This document shows positions 4,472 through 5,349 of a stretch of 5,349 nucleotides of DNA, piece by piece. The notes beneath the pieces are model-generated. The model saw only the letters and a list, made by a program, of their open reading frames with translations, was not told the DNA's origin and searched no databases. The position numbers and the translations under genes are program-made. The stretch comes from Clostridia bacterium (GTDB lineage: Bacteria > Bacillota > Clostridia > HGM11327): positions 1 through 5,349 of the forward strand of contig JAGBHJ010000180.1 in assembly GCA_017935525.1 (NCBI GenBank). Reading direction: 5' to 3'. Position 1 is the stretch's first letter. Each line of letters starts with the position of its first letter.

Positions 4472-5125
4472 TTATTCGTGGGATATATTATACGGGTACG
4501 TGATCTCTGTGTTGAAATCGATAAAGATACGTGGGTCAAACGTGTCGGAACCGATACGTTTATGTACAAGCAATGAATATCCGACGCCGTCTGCATTTGA
4601 ATCATTTAATACATTCTCAATAAAATCAAGTGCGGCATTGAACAATGCTTGCATTGCCGTATCTGCGTCTATGTTAACATTCTTGGCGCTGACAGAAAAG
4701 AATTTTCCGTTGCCGCAGATGGTGACTTCGTCGTTTTCAAACATGGTACACTGACAACCGAATGCAGTGTATTTTGAACCATCCGCGGTGGAGATCAGAT
4801 GAAAGTGTAACTGCTTTACGTCCTGTCTTACGCCTCCGTTTACGCACAGCAAAAGAGGGGTATCAATACCCTGCGAAAGGATGTGCGCCACATTTACGAT
4901 CTGAGAAAAGGAACGTGAGTCCAACTGCAATACGTTGGGGATGCGTTTTCTGGGTAAAATAAGTGTGTGGAATTTGTAGGATGGTACGGGATGATTGCAA
5001 GCATATATTTCTTTTGATTTGTATAATGCCCTTGCAGGGATAATAAAGGGGAGATGTTGTACTGTTTTGCCTACAAGGTATCCCATGGATCGGGAACGGG
5101 CGAGCTTGAACAAAAACTTTTTCAT
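4472..5125 (-). CDS. HIT-like protein with altered histidine triad (QLHFH)
   Basis: The 217-residue protein starts at the ATG at 5125, with AAGGAGA at 5139-5133 (minus strand) 7 nt upstream. The core resembles the HIT nucleotide-hydrolase/transferase fold: KFHTLILPRKRI (51-62), matching the family's HxLxxPKRH strand, and CVNGGVRQDVKQLHFHLIS (94-112), matching N-G-x-x-x-x-Q-x-V-x-H-x-H-x-H. The triad is Gln105-x-His107-x-His109: the first His is Gln, while the central His, the usual nucleophile, and the last His remain. Catalysis on a nucleotide phosphate is thus possible but not certain. About 40 residues precede the HIT region, with a mildly hydrophobic stretch near 14-35 (possibly membrane contact, no clear signal peptide). 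About 100 residues follow it with no motif I recognise, making it longer than usual HIT proteins (about 110-150). It is monocistronic by appearance. Fold call fairly sure, substrate unknown. Confidence 0.8.
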   Translation of the reverse strand: MKKFLFKLARSRSMGYLVGKTVQHLPFIIPARALYKSKEIYACNHPVPSYKFHTLILPRKRIPNVLQLDSRSFSQIVNVAHILSQGIDTPLLLCVNGGVRQDVKQLHFHLISTADGSKYTAFGCQCTMFENDEVTICGNGKFFSVSAKNVNIDADTAMQALFNAALDFIENVLNDSNADGVGYSLLVHKRIGSDTFDPRIFIDFNTEITYPYNISHE

Positions 5126-5148
5126 TGCTTATTCTCCTTTGAGGACAA

Positions 5149-5191
5149 GGACTGACCTTCGATCAGTTCTTTAGCTGTCACCGTAGGTGAC
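5149..5191. other. Two small hairpins in the leader of the HIT-like gene
   Basis: GGACTGA (5149-5155) can pair with TCAGTTC (5163-5169), with one G-U pair and a 7-nt loop. GTCACC (5177-5182) pairs perfectly with GGTGAC (5186-5191) across GTA. TCAGT (5163-5167) could instead pair with ACTGA (5190-5194), so the two folds compete. There is no T-run, so these are not terminators. They may be leader structure or remnants of a dispersed repeat. Confidence 0.4.
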
Positions 5192-5222
5192 TGATGAGGT
5201 GTTAAGGAAAATGAGGATAAAT

Positions 5223-5259
5223 TTTGTGATGATGAAACGCGATATCCGCGTTTCACCTT
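5223..5259 (-). repeat. Fourth copy of the 8-bp-stem hairpin element, upstream of the HIT-like gene
   Basis: GAAACGCG (5234-5241) pairs perfectly with CGCGTTTC (5247-5254), loop 5 nt. Read on the minus strand it aligns with the metallophosphoesterase leader: AGGT before the stem, TTTCAT after it, and ATCACAAA (5230-5223) matching 1786-1793. The stem sequence differs from the other copies but keeps its pairing. The element is oriented toward the HIT gene, about 100 bp upstream of its start. Confidence 0.65.
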
Positions 5260-5299
5260 TTAAAATCAATAGTTAACAATGTATTTTGGGAAATGAGTT

Positions 5300-5327
5300 G
5301 AGTAAACTTTACTCCTGCAGAAGTCAA
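5300..5327 (-). promoter_or_regulatory. Possible promoter and palindromic operator for the HIT-like gene
   Basis: Minus-strand TTGACT (5327-5322, 5 of 6 to consensus) is followed at 15 bp by TTTACT (5306-5301), inside a perfect 15-bp palindrome, GAGTAAA-C-TTTACTC (5300-5314). The spacing is short and the -10 weak, so the promoter is tentative; the palindrome itself is plain. The rest of 5260-5349 shows nothing else I can support. Confidence 0.3.
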
Positions 5328-5349
5328 CATTCTCTTTGAGGCTATTGTG

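Noticed and set aside
4500..4962. Plus-strand open frames opposite the HIT-like gene
   Set aside because: They are shadows of the minus-strand gene, which has the HIT motifs, a ribosome binding site and a terminator.

Overview
The window looks like chromosomal DNA of an anaerobic, gut-type Clostridia member (Oscillospiraceae/Lachnospiraceae-like Firmicutes). This rests on strong GGAGG-type ribosome binding sites, sigma-A-like TATAAT boxes, Rho-independent terminators, mid-range GC, and several hypothetical proteins of types I associate with gut Firmicutes. The taxonomic call is an inference.

Layout. (1) Positions 1-1650 hold a divergent redox/sulfur pair: a CoA-disulfide reductase / NADH oxidase-type flavoprotein leaving the left edge on the minus strand, and a 106-residue single-domain rhodanese on the plus strand. 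The 444-bp divergent region between them is very structured. Each gene has the same 14-bp dyad (GTGAC-AAAA-GTCAC read in the direction of transcription) lying exactly 22 bp from its -10 box. That centres the dyad at -41.5, the classic position of a class II CRP/FNR-family activator. The region also holds a perfect 94-bp tandem duplication and an array of four related dyads at 14-15 bp steps. (2) Positions 1722-3595 form a plus-strand operon of three genes: a calcineurin-like metallophosphoesterase, an uncharacterised protein with a PARP/ADP-ribosyltransferase-like HGS...Y signature, and an uncharacterised 129-residue Trp-rich protein joined by an ATGA overlap. It ends in a clear terminator. 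(3) Positions 3725-4388 hold a two-gene unit: a 93-residue protein made of 11-residue amphipathic repeats, and a 120-residue protein with two membrane segments. (4) Positions 4412-5349 hold a convergent minus-strand gene for a HIT-like protein with an altered histidine triad. A near-perfect hairpin terminator lies between it and the plus-strand genes.

A small hairpin element (8-bp stem, 5-nt loop, of the GAAAYGCG...CGYRTTTC type) occurs four times: twice in the 94-bp repeat, once at the predicted 5' end of the metallophosphoesterase mRNA, and once upstream of the HIT gene. It always has the same orientation relative to the downstream gene.

The strongest candidate for something new is the geometry-matched pair of operators, with its upstream dyad array, controlling a CoA-disulfide reductase and a rhodanese. 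These two functions are fused in one polypeptide in some bacteria. The second candidate is the metallophosphoesterase / ART-like / Trp-rich operon.
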